Shown here piece by piece: positions 45,172-53,689 of a stretch of DNA of 64,000 nucleotides. The notes beneath the pieces were generated by a model. It made no database searches. It saw nothing but the letters and a program-made list of their open reading frames with translations, and had not been told where the DNA came from. Positions within the stretch are counted from its first letter, which is position 1. Each line of letters opens with the position of its first letter. The DNA is from Prado023 sp963788325. GTDB taxonomy: Bacteria; Actinomycetota; Actinomycetes; S36-B12; CAIYMF01. Where the stretch lies: contig CAWBGJ010000011.1 of NCBI GenBank assembly GCA_963788325.1, positions 1-64,000 on the forward strand, given 5' to 3'. The translations under genes were made by a program, and so were the position numbers.

Positions 45172-46680
45172 TCAGGTCCCTGCCGCCGCGAGCGGCAGGG
45201 ACACCGTGACCTGGCATCCCTGGCCCTCCGTGGTGTCAAGGTCCAAGCGGCCTCCGTGCGCGGCGACGATGGCGGCCACGATGGACAGGCCCAGTCCCGA
45301 CCCGCCGTCGGCCCGTGAGCGGGCGGCATCCGCGCGGTAGAAGCGCTCGAAGGCCCGCGCCGCCACTGCGGGCGGCATCCCCGGACCGTGGTCGACGACC
45401 GCGAACTGCGCCCACCCCGGCCGTCCATCGGCGGCCGCGATGGTCTCGATCCGCACGTCGACCGGCCGGTCCGCCGGGGAGTACCGCAGCGCATTGGACA
45501 GCAGGTTGTCCACCACCTGTCGCAGCCGCAGGGGATCCCCGGGCACGGACAATCCCACAGCCGGGTCGGTGACGTGCACCACGAGTTCGCGTTCCGGGGC
45601 GGCCGCGTGTGCTGCGGTCACCGCATCCGTCACGAGGTCCACCAGGTCCACGTCGGTGATCTCCAGCGGCCGCTGCTGGTCCAGCCGCGCCAGGAGCAGG
45701 AGATCGTCGACCAGGATGCCCATGCGCGCGGCCTCCGCCTCGATCCGCGACATGGCGTCGTCGAGGGGTGGCCCCTGTTCGACTGCCCCGATGCGGTACA
45801 GCTCGGCGAACCCACGTACTGAGGTCAGCGGGGTGCGCAGCTCATGTCCGGCGTCGGCGACGAACTGGCGCATCCGGGCCTCCGAGGCCTGCGCCCGCAC
45901 CGCGGAGTCCCGTGCCGCCAGCTCAGAGGCCTGCTGTGCTGCCAGCGCGCCGGCGAGGTCGTCGACCATGGTGTTGAAGGAGTGGGCCAGGCTGCCGACC
46001 TCGGTGCGCGGGTCGGAGGCGGGTGCCCGCCGGTCGAGGTCTCCAGCCGCGATCGCGGCGGCAGTCTCCTCCACGACCTCCAGGGGGCGCAGGCTGCGCC
46101 GGATCAGGACCCGGCCGGTGACGCCCAGCACGAGGAGCACCAGCGCTCCGATGGCGAGTTCGATCAGGATCAGGCGGTTCACCGTGGCGTCGATGCCGCC
46201 GATGTCCTGGGCCACCGTCACCGAGCCCGAGCCGTTGTCCAGCGGTGCGGTGAGCACGCGCCAGCGGGTGTCGCCGGACTCCGAGTCGACGACGTAGCTC
46301 TGTCCGGCACGTGCGCTGGCCTCGGCCACGGTCAAGTCTGGGATCTCCGGGGGGTCGGAGACTGTCTCGGACTGCGCGGACAGCTCGTGCGTCGAGCCGG
46401 TTGCATCCGAGACGCGCACGTACATCACGTCCCCGCCCACCGGCCCCGGTCGGGGTGGTCCGAACGGGTCGTCCGGGAACGGGCGTGGTTCGGCGACAGT
46501 CCTGGGTTGGATCATGTCCGCGAGGTTGCGGTCGACCTGGTTGAACAGGTACCCCCGCAGGGCGGCCACTGTGGCCGCGCCGGCGAGCAGCAGCGCCGCG
46601 GCGACCAGCAGCAGGAGCAGCCCCACGAGGCGGGAGCGCAGAGGTGCGGCCTGCAGGCGTGCCTCCAGCGGGCCGGGCAT
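45172..46680 (-). CDS. sensor histidine kinase, OmpR-partner class
   Basis: A 502-aa kinase. Helix 1 is RLVGLLLLLVAAALLLAGAA. An extracytoplasmic domain of about 130 residues follows, then helix 2 (ILIELAIGALVLLVLGVTG). HAMP begins SLRPLEVVEETAAAIAAGD. The phospho-acceptor is in FVADAGHELRTPLTSVRGF. The ATPase boxes are LLSNALRYSPADRPV, VVDHGPGMPP and GGSGLGLSIVAAIV. Its ATG overlaps the regulator stop (TGATG). The pair probably controls the divergent glycosyltransferase genes. Confidence 0.9.
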   Translation of the reverse strand: MPGPLEARLQAAPLRSRLVGLLLLLVAAALLLAGAATVAALRGYLFNQVDRNLADMIQPRTVAEPRPFPDDPFGPPRPGPVGGDVMYVRVSDATGSTHELSAQSETVSDPPEIPDLTVAEASARAGQSYVVDSESGDTRWRVLTAPLDNGSGSVTVAQDIGGIDATVNRLILIELAIGALVLLVLGVTGRVLIRRSLRPLEVVEETAAAIAAGDLDRRAPASDPRTEVGSLAHSFNTMVDDLAGALAAQQASELAARDSAVRAQASEARMRQFVADAGHELRTPLTSVRGFAELYRIGAVEQGPPLDDAMSRIEAEAARMGILVDDLLLLARLDQQRPLEITDVDLVDLVTDAVTAAHAAAPERELVVHVTDPAVGLSVPGDPLRLRQVVDNLLSNALRYSPADRPVDVRIETIAAADGRPGWAQFAVVDHGPGMPPAVAARAFERFYRADAARSRADGGSGLGLSIVAAIVAAHGGRLDLDTTEGQGCQVTVSLPLAAAGT

Positions 46681-47426
46681 CAGGACCCCCGCGGCACGCG
46701 CAGGACGTAGCCGACACCGCGCACCGTGTGTAGCAGGCGGGGTTCGGTGGTGTCGATCTTGCGGCGCAGGTAGGAGATGTAGGACTCCACGACCGTTGCC
46801 TCACCGCCGAAGTCGTAGTGCCACACGTGGTCGAGGATCTGGGACTTCGACATCACCCGTCCCTGGTTGGCGATAAGGAAGCGCAGCAGCTTGAACTCCG
46901 TGGGCGAGAGGTCCACCGACTGGCCGGACTTGAACACCTCATGGGCGTCCTCGTCGAGCTCGATGTCGGCGAAGACCATCCGCTCGGACCCTGGTTGGGG
47001 GGCCAGACCGGCGCGCCGCAGGATCGCACGGATGCGCGCCAGGACCTCGCCGAGGCTGAACGGCTTTGTCACGTAGTCGTCGGCACCGAGGGTCAGGCCG
47101 GTGACCCGATCCTCGACCGCGTCGCGCGCGGTGAGGAAGAGCACCGGGGCGTGGTGGCCCTCCTGGCGCATCCTGCGCACGACCTCGAACCCGTCGAGGC
47201 CGGGCATCATCACGTCGAGGACCACGAGGTCCGGCGAGATCCGCGCGACCTGAGCCAGCGCCTGGGTCCCGTTGATCGCGGTGTGCACCTCGAAGCCGGA
47301 GAACCGGAGACTGGCCGACAGGAGCTCCACGATGTTCGGCTCGTCGTCGACGACAAGCAGGCGGGCTTCCGGCTCGGTGCTTGGCGTGGGCGGCACAGGG
47401 AGGTCGGCGAGGTTCACGTGCCCCAT
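46680..47426 (-). CDS. response regulator, OmpR/PhoB family
   Basis: A 248-aa regulator. The receiver has DDEPNIVELL, the phosphorylated aspartate in VVLDVMMPGLDG, LTARD and GADDYVTKPFSLGE. The C-terminal winged helix includes LSPTEFKLLRFLIANQGRV, HVWHYDF, ESYISYLRRKID and TVRGVGYVLR. ATG 47426 is chosen because the conserved domain begins about 25 residues later. Two pairs of 11-bp-spaced direct repeats between this gene and the divergent glycosyltransferase gene are candidate binding boxes. Confidence 0.9.
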   Translation of the reverse strand: MGHVNLADLPVPPTPSTEPEARLLVVDDEPNIVELLSASLRFSGFEVHTAINGTQALAQVARISPDLVVLDVMMPGLDGFEVVRRMRQEGHHAPVLFLTARDAVEDRVTGLTLGADDYVTKPFSLGEVLARIRAILRRAGLAPQPGSERMVFADIELDEDAHEVFKSGQSVDLSPTEFKLLRFLIANQGRVMSKSQILDHVWHYDFGGEATVVESYISYLRRKIDTTEPRLLHTVRGVGYVLRVPRGS

Positions 47427-47462
47427 TCTGGGTGGCTCTGGTTCCAGGAGTCTGGCAGTTTC

Positions 47463-47480
47463 CTGTGAGAACCCTGTGAA
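47463..47480 (-). promoter_or_regulatory. direct-repeat box upstream of the two-component genes
   Basis: CTGTGAG and CTGTGAA are spaced 11 bp start to start. This is the reverse complement of the box at 47527-47544, and the PhoB-type geometry suits regulator binding. Confidence 0.55.
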
Positions 47481-47526
47481 TGTTGCTCGGTCGGTTCCGC
47501 GGCACTCGCGTGATCGACACAGGGTC

Positions 47527-47544
47527 CTCACAGCCTTCTCACAG
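47527..47544 (+). promoter_or_regulatory. direct-repeat box upstream of the GT2/GtrA gene
   Basis: Two CTCACAG copies, 11 bp apart start to start, end 23 bp before the ATG at 47568. TTGTCT downstream may belong to the promoter. Confidence 0.55.
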
Positions 47545-47567
47545 GTACGTCCCGTTGTCTTGACGTC

Positions 47568-48878
47568 ATGACCACAACGACCCTGCCGACACGGACCCAC
47601 CTGGCGGTTGCCCCCGCGGTCCCGACCGCCGAGGAGGACCTCGTGCCCCGTCCCCCAGTCGTCGACCTCGTGATCCCGGTGCACAACGAGCAGGCGACCC
47701 TCGAGCGCAGTGTCCTGCGCCTGTACGCCCACCTGCGCGCGGGCCTGCCCTACACCTTCCGGATCACGATCGCCGACAACGCCAGCACGGACATGACCTG
47801 GGAGATCGCCGCCCGGTTGGAGCGCGAGGTTCCCGAGGTGCGTGCCGTGCGCCTGTCGGCCAAGGGCCGTGGCCGGGCGTTGAGCACGGTATGGGCGGCC
47901 AGCGACGCGGCCGTGCTGGCCTATATGGACGCCGACCTGTCCACGGACCTCGCCGCGGTCCTGCCGCTGCTGGCCCCACTGCTCTCCGGGCACTCCGACC
48001 TGGCCATCGGCTCCCGGCTGGGCCACGGCTCCCGTGTCGTCCGCGGGCCCCAGCGGGAGCTCATCTCGAGGGCCTACAACCTGATCGTGCGCACCAGCCT
48101 GGGCGCGGGGTTCTCCGACGCCCAGTGCGGGTTCAAGGCGATCCGTGCTGACGCGGCCGCCGAGCTGCTGCCGCTGGTCGAGGATCCGGAGTGGTTCTTC
48201 GACACCGAGCTGTTGGTGCTCGCCGAGCGATCGGGGATGCGCATCCACGAGGTCCCGGTGGACTGGGTCGACGACCCGACATCCTCGGTGGACATCCTCG
48301 ACACCGCGTTCAAGGACCTCGCGGGGATCTGGCGGCTGGGCCGGGGCCTGAGCTCCGGACGGATCCCGCTGCGGACCTTGCGCGACGCCCCCCTGGCCGA
48401 GGAGGCCAGCGGCTCACCGCGGGGGATCGTCAGCCAGCTCGGCCGCTTCGCCGTCATCGGCGTCGCCAGCACGCTGGCCTATGCCGCGCTGTACTGGCTG
48501 CTGCGTTCTGGGATGTCGGCCCAGTGGGCCAACGCGGTCGCGCTCATGGTCACCGCGATCGCCAACACGGCGGCCAACCGGTGGTTCACGTTCGGGGTCC
48601 GCGGGCGGCCCGACCGGCTGCGTCACCAGGCGCAGGGCCTGCTGGTGTTCGGCATCGGATGGGCGGTCACGGCCGGAGCCCTGTGGGCCCTCGATGCCGT
48701 CGCCCCCGATGCCAGCCGACCAGTCGAGCTGGCGGTCCTCACCGCAGCCAACATCGTGGCCACCCTCATCCGGTTCCTGCTCTACCGGGCCTGGGTCTTC
48801 GCCGACCGGCGCCCTGTCCGCTCCGCTCGCAACTCCCACTTGGCTCCCCCCGCCCCATCCACGGAGGTCTCCCGATGA
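47568..48878 (+). CDS. GT2 glycosyltransferase fused to a GtrA-type membrane domain
   Basis: A 436-aa protein. Residues 30-260 form a GT-A fold dolichyl-phosphate-sugar synthase-like domain (VDLVIPVHNEQATLERSV, ITIADNASTDMTWEIA, YMDADLSTDLAAVLP with the metal-binding DAD, and SDAQCGFKAIRADAA). Residues 285-410 are a four-helix GtrA domain (LGRFAVIGVASTLAYAALYW, NTAANRWFTFGVRGRP). It probably loads a polyprenyl phosphate with a sugar and helps it cross the membrane. The next gene, a GT39 enzyme, overlaps by 4 bp and would use that donor outside. Confidence 0.9.
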   Translation: MTTTTLPTRTHLAVAPAVPTAEEDLVPRPPVVDLVIPVHNEQATLERSVLRLYAHLRAGLPYTFRITIADNASTDMTWEIAARLEREVPEVRAVRLSAKGRGRALSTVWAASDAAVLAYMDADLSTDLAAVLPLLAPLLSGHSDLAIGSRLGHGSRVVRGPQRELISRAYNLIVRTSLGAGFSDAQCGFKAIRADAAAELLPLVEDPEWFFDTELLVLAERSGMRIHEVPVDWVDDPTSSVDILDTAFKDLAGIWRLGRGLSSGRIPLRTLRDAPLAEEASGSPRGIVSQLGRFAVIGVASTLAYAALYWLLRSGMSAQWANAVALMVTAIANTAANRWFTFGVRGRPDRLRHQAQGLLVFGIGWAVTAGALWALDAVAPDASRPVELAVLTAANIVATLIRFLLYRAWVFADRRPVRSARNSHLAPPAPSTEVSR

Positions 48879-51148
48879 CCACGCCCACGCAGAACCCCGC
48901 TGACACCTGGTGGCAGATCGAGCAGGCGCCCGGATCCCCGGGTACCTCGGTTCCCACCTCCACCGTGCCCGAGCCGGACGCTCCGTCTCCGGCCACCCCG
49001 CCGCCCGGGGGCGAGTCCACCACCGTGGCCCCGGGGGTTCGTGAGGTCCCGGACCCGCGGCCGACGCCGATCTGGGCCCGGTGGACCCTGGCCGGTCTCC
49101 TCGTGGCCACAGCCGCCCTCTACCTGTGGGGCCTGAGCCGCAATGGGTGGGCCAACTCGTACTACTCAGCCGCCGCACAAGCTGCCGGGGAGAGCTGGAA
49201 GGCATGGTTCTTCGGCAGCTTCGATGCCGCCAACGCCATCACCGTCGACAAGCCGCCCGCATCGCTGTGGGTCATGGGGCTCAGCGTCCGACTGTTCGGG
49301 CTGAGCTCATGGTCGGTACTGGTACCGCAGGCGCTGCTGGGCGTGGCCACGGTCGGCATCCTCTACGCGACCGTCCGAAGGTGGTTCAGTCCCGCTGCCG
49401 GGCTCATCGCCGGAGCGGTGCTCGCACTCACGCCGGTGGCAACTCTCATGTTCCGGTTCAACAACCCCGATGCGCTGCTCGTGCTCCTCCTGGTGTGCGC
49501 GGCCTGGGCGATGGGCCGGGCCACCGAGCGCGGGTCGATGCGCTGGGTCGTCCTGGCCGGCGTTTTCGTCGGTCTGGCGTTCCTGGCCAAGATGATGCAG
49601 GCCTTCCTCGTGCTGCCCGGGTTCGTGGCCATGTACGCCGTGGCAGCGCCCATCGACCTGCGTCGCAGGATCGGCCACCTGCTCGCCGCGTTCGCTGCGA
49701 TGGTGGTGGCCGGCGGCTGGTGGGTCGCAGTCGTCGAGCTGTGGCCGGCCGACTCCCGCCCGTACGTCGGCGGTTCCCAGACCAACTCGATGCTCGAGCT
49801 CATCCTGGGCTACAACGGGTTCGGCCGGCTGACCGGGAACGAGACCGGCAGCGTCGTGCCCGGAGGTGGCCAGGGCGGGTCGATGTGGGGGGAGACGGGC
49901 TGGGACCGCCTGCTCGGCGCGTCCTACGGCGGGCAGATCGCCTGGCTCCTACCCGCGGCACTGGCGATGATCGTGGTCCTGCTCGTGGCCTCGCGTCGGG
50001 GCGGACGCACCGACCGGACCCGTGCCGCGGTGCTCGGCTGGGGCGGCTGGCTGCTCGTCACCTCGGCGGTCATCTCGTTCAGCGCGGGAATCATCCACGA
50101 GTACTACACCGTGGCCCTGGCCCCCGCGATCGGGGCGCTGATCGGCATCGGGTCGGTCACACTGTTCTCGCTCAGGCAGCACCTCTGGGCCAGGGCCGTC
50201 GCAGCCGTGCTCATCGCCGGCACCGCATGGTGGTCGACGGTCCTGCTCGACCGGTCCACCGGGTTCGCGACGTGGCTGGGCCCAGTGGTGACGATCGGCG
50301 GGTTGGCCGCTGCGGTCGCGATACTGGCCGCCTCATACCTCCCGCGTGAGGGCGGTCGGTCGGTGGCGCTCGGCGCCGGGCTGACTGGCCTCGTGGTCGT
50401 GCTGGCAGGTCCCACCGCCTACTCCGTGGAGACGGCATCGAGCACGGCATCCGGGTCGCTGCCCTCGGCCGGCCCGGCGGTCTCGGGGGGCCAGGGCCGC
50501 GGTGGAGCTGGCGGGCCGGGCATGCCCGGTCAGGTGACGCCCGGTCAGGGGACGCCCCCTGGCGGCGCCGACGGGGGACCCGGCACCAGGCTCGGCCAGG
50601 TACCGTTGGGCCAGGGACTCCTGAGCCCCGGACCGCAGCCCGGTTCCCAGGGCGGCCTGGCTCCCGGTGCCACGGCACCTGATGGGTTCGCGCCCGGTGG
50701 GGGAACCAGGCCCGGTGCGGCTCCCGGAGGTCACGGCGCCGGTGGGCTGCTGAACAGCAGCACCCCCAGCCGAGTTCTGACCGACGCCCTGCTCGCCGAC
50801 GCCGATCAATTCACCTGGGTGGCCGCGGCCGTCGGAGCGAACTCGGCGGCTGGGTACCAACTCGCCGCCGAGCGCCCTGTGATGGCGATCGGCGGATTCA
50901 ACGGAAGCGATCCCGCTCCGACCCTGGCTCAGTTCCAGGCGCTGGTACATGCGGGGAAGATCCACTACTTCATCACCGGCGGCGAGGGGTTCGGCGGCCG
51001 ACAGATGGGTGGATCCCAGGAATCCGCCGAGATCTCCGACTGGGTGGCCCAGAACTTCACGGCGACCACAATCGACTCCGCCACGCTCTACGACCTGACG
51101 GCGCCAGCAGGGGCGGGCAGCGCGAACGCCACACCGATGGATGCCTGA
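48875..51148 (+). CDS. GT39/ArnT-like membrane glycosyltransferase
   Basis: A 757-aa protein. A Pro-rich cytoplasmic N-terminus is followed by about ten to twelve membrane helices. The first outer loop carries NSYYSAAAQAAGESWKAWFF and AITVDKPPASLWVMGLSVR, with the acidic residue that ArnT/PMT enzymes use for catalysis. A Gly/Pro/Gln-rich linker (about residues 530-630) leads to an outer domain ending in HYFITGGEGFGG and SDWVAQNF. It probably transfers a lipid-linked sugar to an envelope acceptor. It overlaps the GT2/GtrA gene and should be under the adjacent two-component system. Confidence 0.88.
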   Translation: MTTPTQNPADTWWQIEQAPGSPGTSVPTSTVPEPDAPSPATPPPGGESTTVAPGVREVPDPRPTPIWARWTLAGLLVATAALYLWGLSRNGWANSYYSAAAQAAGESWKAWFFGSFDAANAITVDKPPASLWVMGLSVRLFGLSSWSVLVPQALLGVATVGILYATVRRWFSPAAGLIAGAVLALTPVATLMFRFNNPDALLVLLLVCAAWAMGRATERGSMRWVVLAGVFVGLAFLAKMMQAFLVLPGFVAMYAVAAPIDLRRRIGHLLAAFAAMVVAGGWWVAVVELWPADSRPYVGGSQTNSMLELILGYNGFGRLTGNETGSVVPGGGQGGSMWGETGWDRLLGASYGGQIAWLLPAALAMIVVLLVASRRGGRTDRTRAAVLGWGGWLLVTSAVISFSAGIIHEYYTVALAPAIGALIGIGSVTLFSLRQHLWARAVAAVLIAGTAWWSTVLLDRSTGFATWLGPVVTIGGLAAAVAILAASYLPREGGRSVALGAGLTGLVVVLAGPTAYSVETASSTASGSLPSAGPAVSGGQGRGGAGGPGMPGQVTPGQGTPPGGADGGPGTRLGQVPLGQGLLSPGPQPGSQGGLAPGATAPDGFAPGGGTRPGAAPGGHGAGGLLNSSTPSRVLTDALLADADQFTWVAAAVGANSAAGYQLAAERPVMAIGGFNGSDPAPTLAQFQALVHAGKIHYFITGGEGFGGRQMGGSQESAEISDWVAQNFTATTIDSATLYDLTAPAGAGSANATPMDA

Positions 51149-51575
51149 TCAGCGACCCCCGCGGCGGTCTCCGAGGCGGACACCGCCGCGGCGGATTCGC
51201 CGGGAGTCAGTCGGCCGAATGGACCCTGACCGATACTGTCGGTTCCGTCGATGGCCACGACCTGGCCGGCGGGCAGACCGGACCCTCGCCCGGCAGCAGG
51301 GATGCGCAGTCGTCCTCCATACTCACGACGCAGTGGAGCCGACCACGCCAAGCAGGCGCGCGTCCTGCCTCCAGGATCCATCCACGCAGAACCACAAAGC
51401 TCGCCGACAGGTGCTGCACTCCGGCGCGAGATGCGCGCTGCCAGAACCTTGGTCGGCGTCGCAGGTGGCACGCATGGTCGAGACCGTGAGTTCCACCTGC
51501 TGGGCGGGGCTGGCCCGCTCCGGCCGCCTCCTTCGTCCTTGCCATCCCCTGCCCGTTCCGCTAACGTACAACCCA
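51149..51575. other. intergenic region
   Basis: About 430 bp between the GT39 stop and the ArsR start. No gene or repeat was recognised apart from the palindrome at its right end. Confidence 0.4.
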
Positions 51576-51584
51576 ATGGTTGTA
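51567..51584 (+). promoter_or_regulatory. palindromic operator over the ArsR start codon
   Basis: TACAACC, CAAT, GGTTGTA. The ATG at 51576 sits in the centre, so the repressor would bind over its own start codon. Confidence 0.6.
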
Positions 51585-51929
51585 TATCAGCAGGTTCAGA
51601 GCCGCATTCCTGACGACGAGGTGGATCGGATCTTCCGGGCGCTGGCCGACAGGACCCGTCGCGACATCGTCAGGCGCGCGCTGGTGGGCGAGGTCACCGT
51701 GTCGCAGTTGGCCAGTGGCTACGAGATGTCCTTCGCGGCCGTGCAGAAGCACGTCGCGGTCCTGGAGGGAGCGGGCCTCATCACCAAGCATCCGCACGGA
51801 CGTGAGCGACTCGTCCGGGGCAACCCCGAGACGCTCCGGCGGGCGCAGGCGCTGCTCGACCAGTTCGAGGCGTTGTGGCGCGATCGGGTCGCCCGCCTTG
51901 ATGCGCTGCTCACCGAACAGACTCCTTGA
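51576..51929 (+). CDS. ArsR family repressor
   Basis: A 117-aa winged-helix protein without the metal-binding cysteines of ArsR/SmtB. The core is IFRALADRTRRDIVRRALVG, then VTVSQLASGYEMSFAAVQKHVAVLEGAGL and HGRERLV. This is the SdpR-like group commonly paired with SRPBCC (AHSA1) genes. The ATG lies inside a palindrome and no ribosome site is visible, so a leaderless transcript is likely. The SRPBCC gene starts 29 bp downstream. Confidence 0.88.
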   Translation: MVVYQQVQSRIPDDEVDRIFRALADRTRRDIVRRALVGEVTVSQLASGYEMSFAAVQKHVAVLEGAGLITKHPHGRERLVRGNPETLRRAQALLDQFEALWRDRVARLDALLTEQTP

Positions 51930-51958
51930 TCCGTACCGACCCACGAGAAGGACCCACG

Positions 51959-52933
51959 ATGCCCATCACCTCCGTCAGCAAGGACCCCGCCGCTCTCACG
52001 ATGACCGTCGTCGCCGAGTTCCCTGTCCCGGTTCAGCGACTGTGGGACGCCTACGCCGATCCGCGCCAGCTCGAGCGGTTCTGGGGGCCGCCCACCTACC
52101 CCGCCCGGTTCACCCGACACGACATGTACCCAGGTGGCCGCAGCGAGTACGTCATGACCGGGCCCGAGGGCGACGAGACGCGCGTCTACTGGAAGTTCCT
52201 GGCCGTGGCGCCGCTGGAGTTCTTCGAGGTCCGGGACGGGTTCGCGAACCCCGACGGAACTGCCAACGCCGACATGCCCACCATGCGGGTGCTATTCCGG
52301 TTCACCGAGACCGCCACCGGGTCGCAGGTGACCACCACGACCTGGTTCGACTCCGTGGAGGACCTCGACCAGCTGATGGCCATGGGCATGGAGGAGGGCA
52401 TGCGTGAGGCCATGGGCCAGATGGACGCCGTGCTGGCGGACCTGGCCACCGTCGCCGCCGGGGGCGCCGTCGAGGCCCAGATCCTCAGCGACACCCAGGT
52501 CCGGGTGAGCAGGATCATCCGGGGGACCGTCGAGCAGGTGTGGGCGGCGCATCACGATCCCGCGCTGATGCAGCGGTGGCTGCTCGGCCCGGACGGCTGG
52601 ACGATGCCCGTGTGCGAGGTGGCCGTCGTCGGCGAGCACTACCGGTACGAGTGGGAGTCGGTCGATGGCGCCCAGAGGTTCGGATTCACAGGCCAACTGC
52701 TCGAGAGCGCGCCCCCGCACCGCGCCGTCACCACCGAGCAGATGATCGGGATGGACGGTCCGGGCACGACCAACGAGATGACCCTGACCCCGGTCGAGGG
52801 CGGCACGCTGCTGAGCATCCTGATCACCTACCCCAGCCTCGAGGTCCGTGACATGGTCCTGGCCACCGGGATGACCGACGGGATGGAGACCAGTTACGCG
52901 CGGCTGGAGGAAAGCGTCCTAAACGCAGCCTGA
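51959..52933 (+). CDS. tandem SRPBCC (AHSA1-type) domain protein
   Basis: A 324-aa protein with two START-like domains in tandem. The first (about 1-155) contains FPVPVQRLWDAYADPRQLERFWGPP and FRFTETATGSQVTTTTWF. The second (about 170-324) contains VSRIIRGTVEQVWAAHHDPALMQRWLLGP and MTLTPVEGGTLLSILITY. Such domains bind hydrophobic ligands in a deep cavity. Genes of this type are usually single-domain, so the fusion is noteworthy. It is co-transcribed with the ArsR gene. Confidence 0.85.
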   Translation: MPITSVSKDPAALTMTVVAEFPVPVQRLWDAYADPRQLERFWGPPTYPARFTRHDMYPGGRSEYVMTGPEGDETRVYWKFLAVAPLEFFEVRDGFANPDGTANADMPTMRVLFRFTETATGSQVTTTTWFDSVEDLDQLMAMGMEEGMREAMGQMDAVLADLATVAAGGAVEAQILSDTQVRVSRIIRGTVEQVWAAHHDPALMQRWLLGPDGWTMPVCEVAVVGEHYRYEWESVDGAQRFGFTGQLLESAPPHRAVTTEQMIGMDGPGTTNEMTLTPVEGGTLLSILITYPSLEVRDMVLATGMTDGMETSYARLEESVLNAA

Positions 52934-53007
52934 CGACCTCCCAGAGAAAGGTCGCCGCGACTCCCACGGAATGCGGGGTACCGGCAGCCCATCAGCCTGG
53001 GGGACGT

Positions 53008-53051
53008 GCGACATTCCGCGAGTCGCGCCCTTGGGGCGGGGCATCGCCGCC
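53008..53051 (+). repeat. dispersed palindromic repeat, family A
   Basis: GCGACATTCCGCGAGTCGCG is followed by CCCTTGGGGCGGGGCATCGC. Confidence 0.55.
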
Positions 53052-53188
53052 CCGGTCGACCCGGTGGGACTCGCAGCCAAGCCTGCTCGAGGCTTGACGC
53101 TGTGGATCGGCTGAGCGTGACGGAGGGGCGATTGTCGCTGGCAGCGGGTTCGCACCCACTAGGTTTCGCCGTGTGGGTCTACCCTCGA

Positions 53189-53297
53189 TCCACCGGGGTG
53201 GCGGGTGACGTGATCGGGTCGTGACAGCGGAAGTGCCCTGCTGGTGGGCAGTATGGGGATTGCGACGTCTCCGTACGACTGATCCAGGAGGGCATCA
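53189..53297 (-). mobile_element. IS1380 end fragment
   Basis: Read on the minus strand it matches the non-coding right end of the IS1380 element: ACGGAGACGTCGCAATCCCC, ATACTGCCCACCAG, then CGCTGTCACGACCCGATCA and CACCCCGGTGGAT. It lacks a transposase gene, so it is a relic or solo end. Confidence 0.65.
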
Positions 53298-53689
53298 GGA
53301 AGGCCGGGAGTCTCGCGAGCGACTATGTGAGGTCCTGTCGGGACCTGCACGAGCCATGTGGCGACGAATCGTCCTGGGGGGCGAGACCGGAAGTCAACCA
53401 TGGGCCACCTTGCACGCCGACGGGCACGCGGACCATTGGGGCCCAGCTGCGGACTACCTCGACCGCAACTCAGCTTGTTGGCGCACAGCCTTGGCCTAGA
53501 CATCGTCCGCAGATCGGCATGGGCGTGTTGCGCGCCGCACCCTGAGCAGCCCGAAGTCGGCGCGGGATGCCTGCCTGAGGGTGCGCGATAGGGCCGATAG
53601 GAGCAAGGACCCGCTCTGGGGAGGGGCGACGCGTCTGAGCGCACACTGGTCAGGTTGTCGTGATGTAGCGTTCGGGGCTCCTACTGACC

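Larger units (their letters stand above)
52934..53689. other. intergenic region with a repeat and an IS1380 fragment
   Basis: It holds a family A repeat (53008-53051) and an isolated IS1380 end (53189-53297). The remaining 390 bp before the membrane gene contain no recognised gene. Confidence 0.5.

Noticed and set aside
47427..48248. A 5' extension of the OmpR-type regulator to 48248
   Set aside because: It crosses the promoter region and runs antisense to the GT2 gene. The receiver domain starts after ATG 47426.
48191..48875. A 5' extension of the GT39 gene over the GT2/GtrA gene
   Set aside because: The extension is a frame shadow of the upstream gene. The ATG at 48875 overlaps the stop in the usual ATGA form.
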